Assembly: GCF_001904745.1 (NCBI RefSeq)
Contig: NZ_MRCD01000088.1
Coordinates: 1-36,126 of the forward strand
DNA from: Calothrix sp. HK-06
GTDB taxonomy: Bacteria; Cyanobacteriota; Cyanobacteriia; Cyanobacteriales; Nostocaceae
DNA length: 36,126 bases
Direction: 5' to 3'
The translations under genes and the position numbers were made by a program. Position 1 is the first letter of the stretch, and each line of letters starts with the position of its first letter. Below are positions 9,315-17,215 of the stretch, one piece after another. Under the pieces are notes generated by a model. The model had not been told where the DNA came from. It saw nothing but the letters and a program-made list of their open reading frames with translations, and ran no database searches.

Positions 9315-9816
9315 CTACAGCCGTTGCCGCGCGATAAGTTGAGCAAAAAGTCCCTGCTGTGTCGCTAACTCGTTAAAACTACCATGTTGAACAATTCTAC
9401 CACTTTGCAAAACATAAATACGGCTAGCATTACGAATTGTACTAAGTCGATGAGCAATAATTATCCGTGTTACTTGCAGCTGATCAAGACTTTCGCTACT
9501 CCAAATCACCAATCGAATATTCAGGAAACTTTACAATCCCATTAGGTTCACAAGTAAAAGTAGAACCGAGACGGTTTATCCAACACTCAACCAAATCAAA
9601 AGCAAAACTTTGTTGACTAACTAATAAAAACTCAAAATCGTACCGCGACAACTTCAAAAGCTCTGTATCTTCAAGCGACACCGCCAAAAGCTGGTACTGT
9701 TTTTTGCGTGGCTCTGGTGCTGTAGAAAACATTGCCTCACCAGATTCTACATTTAAAAGATGACGGCGCCTGTCTTCGAGATTACCATTCTCAATAGTGA
9801 TAGTAAATAGTGACAT
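9315..9816 (-). pseudogene. Remnant of the NHLM ATP-binding exporter subunit (internal deletion)
   Basis: Two fragments of one gene are joined. The 5' part (9816 to 9496, 106 codons) matches the N-terminal regulatory-like domain of NHLM ABC ATP-binding proteins: a SGEAMFSTAPEP stretch, LAVSLEDTELLKLSRYDF, and VECWINRLGS. It stops at a TAG. A few bases on, in another frame, comes the C-terminal end of an ABC ATPase: DQLQVTRIIIAHRLSTIR, then QSGRIVQHGSFNELATQQG and the terminal ARQRL. The membrane domain, Walker A, signature and Walker B are all missing, a loss of most of a protein that usually exceeds 900 residues. The leftover cannot hydrolyse ATP. It lies upstream of, and in the same direction as, the double-glycine peptide gene. 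Confidence 0.85.
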
Positions 9817-9978
9817 TGAGCCAGATTGCAGCTAAAGATAATTTGCTATTACAATGCACGGATTTTACAAATGATGTGGGGATTACTGTATCTAATTTGT
9901 AAGAAAATTGACAATCCTCACAACTTCCTCAAACTTTTCACATAATCTGACAATACAGCATTCATGAGGGGTAGTAAT

Positions 9979-10173
9979 ATGGAAACCACTAAAATGATTG
10001 AGTTGGTCAGCTTTTTGCAGAAAGACCTGGCGATTCCAGCATCGGATTTGCAATTGGCATTACGGCACCCAGAGCAAACCCCTAGTTCCTTACCAATGAT
10101 CCTATGGCAGTATGGTTTGGTAACTTTAAGTCAATTAGACCAAATTTTTGACTGGTTGCAGAGGAGCTTTTGA
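9979..10173 (+). CDS. DUF2949 family small protein
   Basis: A 64-aa protein when started at the ATG at 9979. It resembles the cyanobacterial DUF2949 family: IELVSFLQKDLAIPASDLQL, LALRHPEQ, LPMILWQYGLVTLSQLDQIF and DWL near the end. The start at 9979 is chosen because GAGGGG (9966-9971) lies seven bases upstream, a plausible Shine-Dalgarno site. The ATG at 9964 would add five residues but destroy that spacing. The family is widespread in cyanobacteria and has no known function. It is soluble and mostly helical. Confidence 0.82.
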   Translation: METTKMIELVSFLQKDLAIPASDLQLALRHPEQTPSSLPMILWQYGLVTLSQLDQIFDWLQRSF

Positions 10174-10191
10174 AGTCAACAATTTTTATAA

Positions 10192-10778
10192 AACTTAAGT
10201 ACTATCACCTATGAAAAGTTCCTCAGTGGTGCTTCTGGTACAGCTTTAGACAGTGGCAGATGGGGAACATACGGTTACAGAAGGAGGGGAATTGGTAACT
10301 TTTCCCGTTATCTTTTGCATACTGGATTTCACATTCTTAACGTCGCTGTAGTTACGATTATTGGTGTTGTACTTCTACTTTGGCGCCAAATTTTTTGCTT
10401 AACCTAGCAGCAAATGTCAGAGAATACCCGCTTCAATGTGGGCTATGGGGTTTAGGAGGTTTGTTTGCGGTAATTTTGCTAATTATCTTCCTAGCAGTTA
10501 GTTTAGTCGTAATTCCATTGTTACCCTTAGTTGGTTTAGCTGTCACTATTGCATTTGTACTAGGAAATATGGGAATTGCTCTTTGGGTTGGACAAATAAT
10601 TTTAACTAAGAAAGAACGAACAACTATGCAAGAATTTCTGATTGGGATGCTAATTTTGGGTTTCATCGGTTTGATTCCCGTATTAGAAGGACTTATGTCG
10701 TCAGTGGTAAATATTTTTGGTTTGGGTGCATTAATTACATGGTTGCTAAGTAAAAGGCGAACAAGGTCTGTTGTATAG
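10192..10778 (+). pseudogene. 5'-truncated, frameshifted polytopic membrane protein
   Basis: An open frame without a start codon (10192-10407) encodes YEKFLSGASGTALDSG, a basic YGYRRRGIGNFSRY patch and a membrane helix ending VVLLLWRQIF. The following frame (from 10380) continues NLAANVREYPLQCGLWGLGG and four hydrophobic helices. Adding one T to the T6 run at 10391-10396 joins the two as ...LLLWRQIFLLNLAANVREY..., so a single-base deletion probably split them. The layout resembles the C-terminal membrane part of bactofilin-like polymer-forming proteins, but this is a resemblance only. The 5' part of the gene is absent, because an in-frame stop lies at 10189. Confidence 0.6.
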
Positions 10779-10788
10779 ATATTGAAAG

Positions 10789-11191
10789 TTACCATTCCAA
10801 TTGAGTCAGGGATAATTTTTCCACCTCACCCATGCGATAAACCTTAGTGATATTTTTGATATTAAATATCCCTAATAGTGGCATACTTGATTCACTGTAA
10901 ATGACTGAGTGTTTTTCTGGCAGATTGTCCATAACCACACCGAATAGCTTATCAAAATTGTTTATTCTTACTCTTTGGAAAATATATAATGTTTCCGTAA
11001 TCTCCAATAGCAATTACTTCATCCTCTTGGCGCCAATTGTTATTTTCTATAACGTAGTCAAATTTTTCTTTTAATTCTTCGTCAGACAAACGTTCTAAAC
11101 TTTTCGCCCATGATAGCCCAAAATTAAAGGGAAGTGAGATAGTTGATTCTTGTTGTCTGGTAGTATTTACAAATTTGTAATATTGTCCCAT
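10789..11191 (-). pseudogene. Frameshifted hypothetical gene
   Basis: The start (11191) encodes MGQYYKFVNTTRQQ followed by LPFNFGLSWAKSLERLSDEE and EDEVIAIGDYGNIIYF, which reads like a genuine conserved small protein. That frame stops at 10952. The next frame takes over smoothly from FQRVRINNFDKLFGVVMDNL to the end at 10789. A one-base change near the TTTTCC run around 10980 would explain this. The restored protein would have about 133 residues. Function unknown; the gene may be decaying, or the shift could be a sequencing error. Confidence 0.55.
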
Positions 11192-11277
11192 TGCTCGTTA
11201 CCCAATTTTTGTAAATATTTGTAAAAAATTAATTATTTTCTAGAGGTGCAATATTGTGTAGAAACATAATATTGTGT

Positions 11278-11301
11278 AGAGACTCCACTAATGGAGTCTC
11301 T
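11278..11301. terminator. Perfect 10-bp hairpin
   Basis: The sequence agagactcca, loop ctaa, tggagtctct forms a perfect stem. It lies 73 bp beyond the stop of the minus-strand 57-aa gene and upstream of the frameshifted gene at 10789-11191. No T-run follows on either strand, so termination is possible but unproven. The flanks carry a short direct repeat (aatattgtgtaga twice). Nothing else recognisable occurs in 11192-11373. Confidence 0.45.
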
Positions 11302-11373
11302 AAAGTGTTACAAATAACGCTATAATACTGTTAGCATTATTTGAAGCATTTATCAAATATTTTATTGTCTGAA

Positions 11374-11547
11374 TTAATAATGTTTCTTTTCACTTGGCTC
11401 ACCATCAAACGGTTGAACTCCTGTTTCAGGGAAATCATCGTCTCTAGGAGCAAAAATTCTAGACACTGCCCCAGAAAGGTAGGTAATGATTTTTTGAGGC
11501 ACTTCTTTTACTGCTTGTAAAATTCCATTCTTATTAGGATTTGTCAT
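11374..11547 (-). CDS. Small conserved-looking 57-aa protein
   Basis: This gene is short and easily missed. Reading from 11547 gives MTNPNKNGILQAVKEVPQKI, then ITYLSGAVSRIFAPRDDDFP, then ETGVQPFDGEPSEKKHY. AAAGGG is correctly placed about seven bases ahead of the ATG. The composition (an amphipathic first half, an acidic middle DDDFPETG, a polar tail) looks like a real protein rather than a chance frame. Similar small proteins are, from memory, common and unnamed in Nostocales; I give no function. It is the only gene between the frameshifted gene and the response regulator. Confidence 0.7.
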   Translation of the reverse strand: MTNPNKNGILQAVKEVPQKIITYLSGAVSRIFAPRDDDFPETGVQPFDGEPSEKKHY

Positions 11548-11681
11548 ATTTAACCCTTTTGTGCATGTGAGTTTGATTTAGATTACTCCCTTTTTAAATT
11601 AGAACAAAAACTTGAGGAACTTGTGAAGATACAATTTGTAATTATAATTTCTACTTATTGATATGTTTGTCAAAATTAATT

Positions 11682-13682
11682 TTATTTGGTAAAGCTGGCT
11701 GGACGCGAGTATCGCTCATTTAATTCAAGCAAGTGTTCATTCACCCGAATTAATTCTCTAGCGCGTTCTGCTACTTTTATTTCTAACTCATCCTTAGATT
11801 TGCGTAAATCAGCTTCGATTTTTTTACGTGTACTAATGTCAGTAACCGTACCTAGCATTCGCATTGCTTCGCCTGCATCGTTATAGTAAAATTGACCTCG
11901 CGCTTCAATCCAGTGAGTGCTACCATCTCGCCAGACAATGCGAAACTCGTGATGGTACTTAGTATGTTCTGAGCGAACCTGGTTGATTTTTGAATGTAAA
12001 CTTTCCCGGTCAGATTTTAGAACGCAATTTATAAAAGTATCAAAAGATCCATCAAATGAGCCTGGAGCCATTCCAAACAAGCGTTCTTGAGTTTCAGACC
12101 AAATTATTTGACCTGTCAATATATTCCAGTCCCAAATACCTATTTCAGCAGCTTCCAAAAAGAGCGCAAGTCGTTGATTTTCTTGTTGTGCCATTCGTCG
12201 AACTAATTTTGTGCGCTCCAAACGATTGATAATTCGGGTGACAAGTTCGGGGCCAACGAACGGTTTACTAACAAAATCATCAGCACCAACACTAAAAACT
12301 TGATTGAGAATATCTGCATCGTTATGAACCGTTAAAAATAGAATCGGTAATTCACTCCAATAAGGATAATTACGCACTAAAGAGCAAAGTTCAATGCCAT
12401 TGACCCCAGGCATTTCTACATCTAAAATTAATAAATCTGGCTTGACTGCTTCCAGAGTTTCCCAAAATGCGCGCGGTTCGGCAAGGGTTTTGACTCTAAG
12501 TCCCCAAGGTGTAAGTAAAGTTTGTAATAATTCTAATATCTTTGGATCATCGTCTACAGCTAAAATAAGCGAATGCTCCTGAAACGGTATTGCATCAGTA
12601 GTGTATTGAGAATGCTGTGGTTCTAGCTCTATTTCTCGCTGCAAAGCTTTTATTAATGCACCAAGTTGTACGGCATTATTTGATGAAATAGTTTCTGCTT
12701 TGAGTAATCTTTCTATTTTGTGTGCAATCTTAGAACCTTCTGGAAAGCCAAAAGTACCAAGCGAACCTGCTAACGTATGCGCTTCTTTTTTTGCTTGGCA
12801 ATGCAATTCTTGATTTAAAGCATTTTGAACTAATCCTTGAGATGCTTCTTCTAATATATTAACCTGTTCGGCAACTCGCCCTTTAAATTTATGCCAAACT
12901 TTATTTATAGCCAAAGCAGTTTGTTGCGATTTTGACTCTGATTTGGAATGAGATGCTGGATTTGCTTGTAATTCGTAAGCATCCTTCTGTTTACTTCCAC
13001 TACTTTCTGACTGCGACTTGAGACGATAGCCTATACCGTACACCGTTTCAATTAAACTACTAGAGGCACCTTTGTCTTTTAACTTCTGCCGCAAACCTTT
13101 AATATGAGTACGAACTGCTTCCTCACCAGGAGTATCTTCGTAAGACCACAGATGCTCCAAAATCATACCGCAGCTAAACACCCGTCGGCTGTTTCGCAAA
13201 AAAAGCTCTAATAAAGCATACTCTTTAGGAGTTAAAGGCACTAATTGGTCGTCATAACTAACCTCGCAGCTTGTGGGGTCAAGCCGTAATTTACCCCACT
13301 CGAGAATAGGTTGTGAAGTGACTCCTCCTCGACGTAGTAGCGCACGAACACGAGCAACAAGCTCTTCAACGTCGAACGGTTTAACTAAATAATCATCTGC
13401 ACCAGCGTCAAGTCCAATAGCTTTTTCGTGACTGCTATCTCGACCAGTTATTAAAAGGATTGGAACGAGCAAACCATGAGCGCGTATTTGCCGACATAAG
13501 CTAATTCCATCTAGCTTGGGTAGCATGACATCGAGAAGCAATAAATCGTAATCAAAGTTTTCAATTAACTCCCAACCCGATAAGCCGTTATTCGCTACCT
13601 CGACGACGTAATTTTGATTGCGAAGAATAGCTGTAAGCGCCTCTGAGACAAATGCATCATCTTCCACAATTAAAATTTTCAT
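11682..13682 (-). CDS. Composite response regulator: REC-wHTH-Hpt-REC-PAS
   Basis: This 666-aa signalling protein begins with an OmpR-type receiver (phospho-Asp51, acidic D8/D9, Lys101) followed by a winged-helix DNA-binding domain (about 125-222, ending VYGIGYRLKS). A linker leads to an Hpt-like domain with His302 in KKEAHTLAGSLGTFG, a second receiver (D421 in LLILDVEMPG), and a PAS/PAC domain (about 508-630, EAAEIGIWDWN). It ends in a coiled coil (KKIEADLRKSKDELE). No histidine kinase or GGDEF output follows. The coiled coil usually precedes such a domain, but here the frame stops after about 35 residues. It should therefore bind DNA and take part in a multistep phosphorelay. No partner kinase lies nearby. 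Confidence 0.9.
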   Translation of the reverse strand: MKILIVEDDAFVSEALTAILRNQNYVVEVANNGLSGWELIENFDYDLLLLDVMLPKLDGISLCRQIRAHGLLVPILLITGRDSSHEKAIGLDAGADDYLVKPFDVEELVARVRALLRRGGVTSQPILEWGKLRLDPTSCEVSYDDQLVPLTPKEYALLELFLRNSRRVFSCGMILEHLWSYEDTPGEEAVRTHIKGLRQKLKDKGASSSLIETVYGIGYRLKSQSESSGSKQKDAYELQANPASHSKSESKSQQTALAINKVWHKFKGRVAEQVNILEEASQGLVQNALNQELHCQAKKEAHTLAGSLGTFGFPEGSKIAHKIERLLKAETISSNNAVQLGALIKALQREIELEPQHSQYTTDAIPFQEHSLILAVDDDPKILELLQTLLTPWGLRVKTLAEPRAFWETLEAVKPDLLILDVEMPGVNGIELCSLVRNYPYWSELPILFLTVHNDADILNQVFSVGADDFVSKPFVGPELVTRIINRLERTKLVRRMAQQENQRLALFLEAAEIGIWDWNILTGQIIWSETQERLFGMAPGSFDGSFDTFINCVLKSDRESLHSKINQVRSEHTKYHHEFRIVWRDGSTHWIEARGQFYYNDAGEAMRMLGTVTDISTRKKIEADLRKSKDELEIKVAERARELIRVNEHLLELNERYSRPASFTK

Positions 13683-13874
13683 GGCAAAACTTTTCCTGAT
13701 ATTACATGATTTTTAACCTGACGAAAGTTAAAATTATACGTACAATTTACTAACTCTTTAATTATTTCATCTTATTAATATTTTTTCAATTTTAATACAT
13801 AACTTAAAACTACTGTAACATAACTTAACATGCAGCTAGCAGGCGCCAACCTCTGATTCTGAAAAATTGCGTGA

Positions 13875-14678
13875 TTATCCGAAGCTTTCAGATATATATA
13901 TAGACGTATCTGAGCTATTACTGTCTACTAGTAAGCTAGTATTGTTTTCTAAGTTTGAGGAGTTGCTGATTCTACGTTGAATAATTTGAATTAGTTGTTG
14001 TGGTTTAAAGGATTCTAGGTTCACGAAATTACCTGCTTGTAGCCATTGTAGTTCTTGTAATATTAATGTATTACGAATCTTATCAGGTAGCTGTACTTGA
14101 CCTACAGTCAAAAATGATTTTTCTACAAGTAGATTATTTTTGTTAGCCAAGACTTGCGAAGGTGTGATACCTATATCAATAATAGTGACATTTGTATCTT
14201 TAAACCAGTCAGAACTTGTGCTGAGACGATGTACTACACATAAACCTTCGGGAGTACAATTGTGCAGTGCGTAAACTTTTAATTCTGGGTTACGTCGTAG
14301 CATCTCCATTGTGGTATCAAAAATGCTTTGAGGGTACCCAGTAATACTAAGAATCGCGCAATTATTTTCAAAGTGAAAGTTATTAGCAATTAAAAACTGG
14401 GCTATATCTGCGGTATCACAAACTACCAATCTATCAAAACTATAAGCTGTAACATCAGGATTAACTTGGGTCGGAATATTATACTCTTGTGCAGGCGCCA
14501 GTCTTCGCGGTATCTTACCATTTATACTTTCCCAGCGATTTAATAATTCAACAAATCGCGTTTCAGATATTGCTAACTTCTCAACTAGCTCACTTTTACG
14601 GTTTTTAACTACCTTTCCACTATATATAGCTAGAACACCAACAAGTAGACTAATAATTTCCCAATATTGCCAACTCAC
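13875..14678 (-). CDS. Truncated paralogue of the neighbouring membrane protein
   Basis: A 267-aa protein when started at the GTG at 14678. From SLLVGVLAIYSG onward it matches the C-terminal 250 residues of the upstream 429-aa protein, including NPDVTAYSFDRLVVC, ADIAQFLIANNFHFENN, LSITGYP, RRNPELKVYALHNCTP and TIIDIGITPSQV. It lacks the zinc ribbon and the first membrane helices. The open frame extends ten codons upstream, still resembling the paralogue, then meets a TAA, so the 5' end was lost after duplication. A 9-bp repeat sits in the short gap just before this edge. It may still be made as a shorter protein. Function unknown. Confidence 0.65.
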   Translation of the reverse strand: MSWQYWEIISLLVGVLAIYSGKVVKNRKSELVEKLAISETRFVELLNRWESINGKIPRRLAPAQEYNIPTQVNPDVTAYSFDRLVVCDTADIAQFLIANNFHFENNCAILSITGYPQSIFDTTMEMLRRNPELKVYALHNCTPEGLCVVHRLSTSSDWFKDTNVTIIDIGITPSQVLANKNNLLVEKSFLTVGQVQLPDKIRNTLILQELQWLQAGNFVNLESFKPQQLIQIIQRRISNSSNLENNTSLLVDSNSSDTSIYISESFG

Positions 14679-14710
14679 TAAACTGCTTAAAATTCCGTAA
14701 CAAACAAGTT

Positions 14711-14728
14711 ATACGTTATATCCGTTGC
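14711..14728. repeat. Short 9-bp repeat (ATCCGTTGC type)
   Basis: An exact unit atccgttgc (14720-14728) is preceded by a degenerate copy, atacgttat. The same unit occurs in tandem at 25022-25048 and around 30432-30526. Here it lies exactly where the truncated paralogue loses its homology to the intact copy. Confidence 0.6.
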
Positions 14729-14733
14729 CAGTG

Positions 14734-16023
14734 TTACCCGAAGCTTTGGGTTGAGTAGATGTAAGTATCTGAGCTACTAGCTATTAATAAACCACTATCG
14801 CTTTCTAAATTTAGAGTATTAGCAATTCCGTGTTGAATGATTTGAATTAGCTGCTGTGGTCTAAAAGATTCTAGATTAACAAAATTACCTGCTTGTAGCC
14901 ATTGTAATTCGTCTGGTGAGAGATTATTACAAATTTCACTAGGCAATTGGCTTGCTTCGCTTGCTGATTGCGGTGATGTTTCTATAAAGATATTCTTTTT
15001 GGCGCCAATTACTTGGCGAGGTGTTATACCTATATCAATGATGGTAATATTACTGTTTTGAAACCAGTTTGGACTTGTTCTGAGACGGTTAATTAACCCT
15101 AAACTTTTTGGTGTACAATTATGTAATGCATAAACTTTTAATTCGGGGTTACGTCGCAGCATATCCATCGTGGTTTGAAATATGCTTTCTGGATAACCTG
15201 TAATGCTGAGAATGGCAGAGTTGTTTTCAAAGTGGAAGTTATTGGCGATTAAGAACTGTGCAATATCTGCACTTTCACATACTATTAATCTATCAAAGCT
15301 GTATGCTGTGACATCGGGGTTGATAAGGATAGTTTGGTTATTTAGACTTTGCGGTGCCGGAAGTAATTTGTGAATATTACCATTAACTCTTTGCCAACGG
15401 TTAAGCCAGTCTTGATAATCTGATTCACTAATTAGATATTCTTGGGCTATGGTGGTTTTATTTTGCAAAAGGGCACCTTTATATATAGAAAAGATCCCTA
15501 AAAGTACTGCTATTACAAATGCAGGGAATGAGTTCAGTATAACAGCACTACTATATATACCAATGATTAAAATAAATGCTCCGACAAATATTAGTGATTT
15601 TGCACTTACTTTTCGACTTGCAGCATTAAGCTTTGGCGATTTGGCATTTTTCATAAGAGTTGTAATTATAATAATTTGATAGATTAAATTTGCAGTCAAC
15701 CCACCAAGTGTACCTCCAAAAGAGCTAAAAAATATAGTAAAAAATACCATACCAAAAATGTAACTACAGCCAAAACTACCGCTATTAAAAGCTTTGTTTC
15801 TAAATCTGTTATCTAAAATATAAAACATCTGTTTGGGTGTAAAAAACAGAGTGTTATTAACAGAAATATCACTAATTACTTTTGCAAACATTGGGTCAGT
15901 CAACTTTGTTATACCCATGCTTGTTGGTTCAAAAACAAACGCATGGCCACAGTTTGAACATTTCCCGTAGTTAGCTGTTCTGTCTTTGAGGTTATTGTCA
16001 GTTCCGCAGCTTATACACTTCAT
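14734..16023 (-). CDS. Zinc-ribbon membrane protein of unknown function
   Basis: This 429-aa protein starts with a four-cysteine zinc ribbon (Cys3, Cys6, Cys22, Cys25). A cytoplasmic stretch follows, then about four hydrophobic helices between roughly residues 84 and 185 (IIIITTL, FVGAFILIIGIY, FVIAVLLGIF). The C-terminal 240 residues are soluble and strongly shared with the downstream truncated copy (ITGYPESIF, TIIDIGITPRQV). The motifs TAYSFDRLIVC and ELKVYALHNC suggest an alpha/beta fold. It starts 16 bp after the LysA-like gene in the same direction, so it is probably part of that operon. I do not recognise the family. Confidence 0.8.
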   Translation of the reverse strand: MKCISCGTDNNLKDRTANYGKCSNCGHAFVFEPTSMGITKLTDPMFAKVISDISVNNTLFFTPKQMFYILDNRFRNKAFNSGSFGCSYIFGMVFFTIFFSSFGGTLGGLTANLIYQIIIITTLMKNAKSPKLNAASRKVSAKSLIFVGAFILIIGIYSSAVILNSFPAFVIAVLLGIFSIYKGALLQNKTTIAQEYLISESDYQDWLNRWQRVNGNIHKLLPAPQSLNNQTILINPDVTAYSFDRLIVCESADIAQFLIANNFHFENNSAILSITGYPESIFQTTMDMLRRNPELKVYALHNCTPKSLGLINRLRTSPNWFQNSNITIIDIGITPRQVIGAKKNIFIETSPQSASEASQLPSEICNNLSPDELQWLQAGNFVNLESFRPQQLIQIIQHGIANTLNLESDSGLLIASSSDTYIYSTQSFG

Positions 16024-16039
16024 AGTTATTTAGTGGTAT

Positions 16040-17215
16040 TTAAATAATTTGATTTGCTAGCAAAAGACTGTAATCTTCACGCTTGCGAATTAAGCGGTGA
16101 TTACCATTTTCAATTAAAACTTCTGCTGGTCTAAGACGGTGTAAAAAGTGTGACGACATTGCATACCCATAGGCGCCGACATCTAAAATAGCGACAATAT
16201 CATTTATATTCAACGCTGGTAACAGACAGTTTTTACCTAAATAGTCGCGCGAGTATGTTGTATTGCCGCAAACATCTGTTTGATATAAATCAGAAGATGT
16301 AGAAAATGGATAAGCAATAATTTCTCGATAACCACCATGAACGCTAGGCACACTTAAATTAGCCACAGTAGTATCAACGCCAACAATTTGTTTCTCCGAT
16401 TGCCATTTAACCGAAACAACTTTAGCAAGTAGAATAGCGCATCCAGCAATTGCAGCTCTACCAGGTTCAATCACTAATTCTATTGGGATAGCTAATTTCT
16501 CTAAGCAACGAGTTAACTCGGCGCCAAAAAATTCCCAATCAAAAGCGGCACCACCATGACGATAAGAATAACCAAACCCACCGCCAAAATCTAAATATTC
16601 CCAATCAGGTAATTTACTCGCAACACTAACAACACTTTCAATAGCTTGAGTAAAAGCAGTAGTAGCATTAGTACCAGTACCTCGATAAAAATGTAAACCG
16701 CTAACTTTTAACCCAGCATCACGAGCAATACTCGACGCTTTTGCAAAATCATCAGGATGTACACCAATACGACTATCACCCGTCAACTCAGCAAAATTCA
16801 AACGCAACCCCAATCTTACCTCTTTTTTCTGATTCCAAAAATTATAAACCTGACAAAACAACTCCAACTGTGAAACACTATCCAAATTAAACGTCCTAAC
16901 ACCCCACTCCAAAACCATTAACATCTCATCATAATTAAGATTGCTACCACTATAAACAATCTTCTCTGGACTAAACCCAGCTTGTAGACCTAAATAAACA
17001 TCCCCAGGAGTATTAGCATGAAGTCCCCACCCACAATCTTTAAAAATTTTGAGCAAAGCCACATTTCCATTCGTCACACTCGCAAACCGAAACTGCGTTC
17101 CATCATACCTAACAGACGCACTAATATAATTAATCGTCTGCCGTAACTTATTCGCATCATATATATATATAGGCGAGCCGTATACATCTAATAGTTCCTT
17201 AATTAAGTTTTCCAT
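16040..17215 (-). CDS. LysA-fold (fold type III) protein lacking the PLP lysine
   Basis: Related to diaminopimelate/ornithine decarboxylases: GLHFYRGTGTNAT in the histidine-loop position, LDFGGGFGYSYRHGG (phosphate-binding glycines), IEPGRAAIAG, a C-terminal DVCG cysteine motif and GAYGYAMSSHF. The site that in active enzymes reads YAVKAN is FASVTNGN here, so a Val (codon GTG at 17075-17077) replaces the Schiff-base lysine. The acidic CES part of the active site is also altered to CGN. The protein is therefore unlikely to be an ordinary PLP decarboxylase. The ATG at 17215 overlaps the asnB-like stop by 13 bases, suggesting translational coupling. An in-frame TTG at 17233 is an alternative start. 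The role is unknown but tied to the AsnB-like partner. Confidence 0.82.
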   Translation of the reverse strand: MENLIKELLDVYGSPIYIYDANKLRQTINYISASVRYDGTQFRFASVTNGNVALLKIFKDCGWGLHANTPGDVYLGLQAGFSPEKIVYSGSNLNYDEMLMVLEWGVRTFNLDSVSQLELFCQVYNFWNQKKEVRLGLRLNFAELTGDSRIGVHPDDFAKASSIARDAGLKVSGLHFYRGTGTNATTAFTQAIESVVSVASKLPDWEYLDFGGGFGYSYRHGGAAFDWEFFGAELTRCLEKLAIPIELVIEPGRAAIAGCAILLAKVVSVKWQSEKQIVGVDTTVANLSVPSVHGGYREIIAYPFSTSSDLYQTDVCGNTTYSRDYLGKNCLLPALNINDIVAILDVGAYGYAMSSHFLHRLRPAEVLIENGNHRLIRKREDYSLLLANQII

